Shown here: positions 62,591 through 64,000 of the stretch, one piece after another
How positions within the stretch are numbered: position 1 is the first letter of the stretch
Layout of the letters: each line of letters begins with the position of its first letter
Origin: Metallyticus violacea
Lineage: Eukaryota > Arthropoda > Insecta > Mantodea > Metallyticidae
Assembly: GCA_030762175.1 (NCBI GenBank)
Contig: CM060838.1
Location: 18,776,501 to 18,840,500, forward strand
Direction of reading: 5' to 3'
DNA: 64,000 nt
Program-made: the position numbers and the translations under genes
The notes under the pieces: generated by a model
What the model was told of the DNA's origin: nothing
Databases searched by the model: none
The model's input: the letters and a program-made list of their open reading frames with translations, nothing else

Positions 62591-64000
62591 AAAGAAAGGA
62601 TGGTACTTAACAAGTGTTATAGTTATTTGGTCATCACGATATCTCTAGCTTAGGCCGAGAAATTTTAGAACACTGCTCTTAAACCTAAGGCCTTGCTCCG
62701 GATTCGGTACAGATCAAATGCGTCACTCTAGACATTGAAACAATTGCGAGACTTTATGGCAATACATGACATCCAGGATTTTCTCGAGTGTTGAAAGAAT
62801 TGAGCGGCGAGGTATCATGCATGAAGGAAAAGTTTTGCCTACATTCCAACGACACAGTGGGCGTCAGAATTCAGGTGGAAAAGAGATAAATTTGTTATGC
62901 AACATAAACAAGTTGCAAGGTTTTCCCTGTGGATGAATACGTAGTTTCAAAGGCAGCAGCTTTCGTTTATTCGGCCCCCTCCCCTCTCTATAACGTGACC
63001 AGTGACGAGGAGAACTGAATTATTAACAGCACAATTACCAGACTTGACTATATTTTTCTTTTAATTCTTACACCTCCCATTTCTCCTTGTTTCTTGTCAT
63101 TTCTCGGGGCTTACTTTCCGTCGATTGAAAGCCATTTATTATCTCCCTAATGTTAAAATCAGAATGCTGTTTTTAAATATATTTTTATTGTCTAAAAACA
63201 TGTCAAAAGTTTTAAAATTTAATAAGTTGTCAAGAGACAGTCCTGCAAAGTAAAAAAAAATGTATCTATAAAATGTGGGAAGTTTTGAAAATTAAAATTT
63301 ACCAGAGTCATTGTGTTCTTCACTGGATATAATGTTCGTTATTCCATTAAAATTCCAAATATGTAATGTAATAATTAAGTAATATGATCATAAATTAAAT
63401 GAGATGTTATCTATGCAAACAAAGAAATGCGCCTTAGATATTTATTGAAATAGCTTTCCTACTCAACATAGAATTGAAATGTTCTTGAATATCAACACAA
63501 ACTGTTTTTTGCTTTGTGTACTAAAGAATAAAATCACAAAATATTATTTAATTATTACCATTTTGTTCTAAAATCAAGCTTCCTTACAGAATCTTTTCAG
63601 CATAAATAACCCGTTCCAGCAACATTATAATTTACTCAAAAATTAAAATTAATTCTTTCACAAAAGTTATTGTGTAAGCAAAGGATGACAATACTAAACG
63701 AAGAACTTATATCTTAATTCTAGTGAAGGGAATAATCTCTATTATTTGTTGCATTGTTATGTAGTTAAAAATATTAAATAAACTTTGGAATATATTGCTG
63801 TGTAATAAGTACAGTTAGACGAAAAACTTATAGCCTATATTGTTTCAAAGACAAAATACTTTGGTTTGCCATTTTGATTATTACTATAAAAGGGAAGCCA
63901 TCGAGAAGTCTCTCCGCAACTATTGTTTAGCCGAGATTTCACTAGGAAAGCAAATTGGGTGGCAGCGCTGATCGTACGCCAGGCGTATAGTTATTGTGGT
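62591..64000. other. Upstream flank of gene B, nothing recognised
   Basis: AT-rich with no coding motif. The gene B 5'UTR exon and promoter may lie here or beyond, but I could not place them. Confidence 0.5.

Overview
The window is AT-rich animal nuclear DNA, most likely from an insect. It has intron-split genes with GT/AG junctions, many Tc1/mariner-type and hAT transposon remnants, tRNA-headed SINEs, a LINE 3' end and long trinucleotide microsatellites. I suspect a polyneopteran such as a cockroach or termite, but only from general character (long introns, dense mixed repeats), so the placement is weak. No prokaryotic genes, CRISPR array or stand-alone rRNA/tRNA gene was seen.

Host genes: there are two tandem paralogs of a secreted GDSL/SGNH phospholipase B (PLB1-like), both on the minus strand. 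Gene B spans 61370..39867. It can be assembled completely from seven exons whose splice phases agree, giving 421 codons with signal peptide, GDS serine block, GGND block and DCFH block. Gene A (9724..1) supplies exons 1-3 and runs off the left edge. Both genes have a splice acceptor just upstream of the ATG, which implies a 5'UTR intron. Their exon 2 copies differ at only 5 of 223 bases, while exon 3 is about 78% identical and the flanking introns look unrelated. That pattern suggests exon-limited conversion.

Layout: 1-9.7 kb is gene A, whose introns carry a Tc1-like MITE, a ~1.1 kb foldback element, a partial second copy of it, and an unrecognised broken reading frame. 9.7-39.9 kb is intergenic. 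It holds a pair of inverted tandem arrays (about 11 and 15 kb), SINEs, a hAT transposase pseudogene (19.1-20.7 kb), trinucleotide microsatellites, a Tc1/IS630-type element (29.9-31.0 kb), a LINE 3' end split by a SINE (32.6-33.9 kb), a MITE split by a SINE (35.8-36.7 kb), and a TIR element inserted in a SINE (38.1-39.2 kb). 39.9-61.4 kb is gene B, whose introns carry two related mariner copies, other transposase remnants, SINEs and a 71-bp minisatellite. 61.4-64 kb is upstream of gene B and holds a further mariner remnant.

Two SINE families dominate. SINE1 has a GTTCGAAYCCCGCC-type B box and an ACGGGCGTTAAACACTA tail. SINE2 has a TGGTGTAGTGGTAA-type A box and a CATAAATAAAACAAA tail. Several copies keep clean target-site duplications, so the order of insertions can be read directly.
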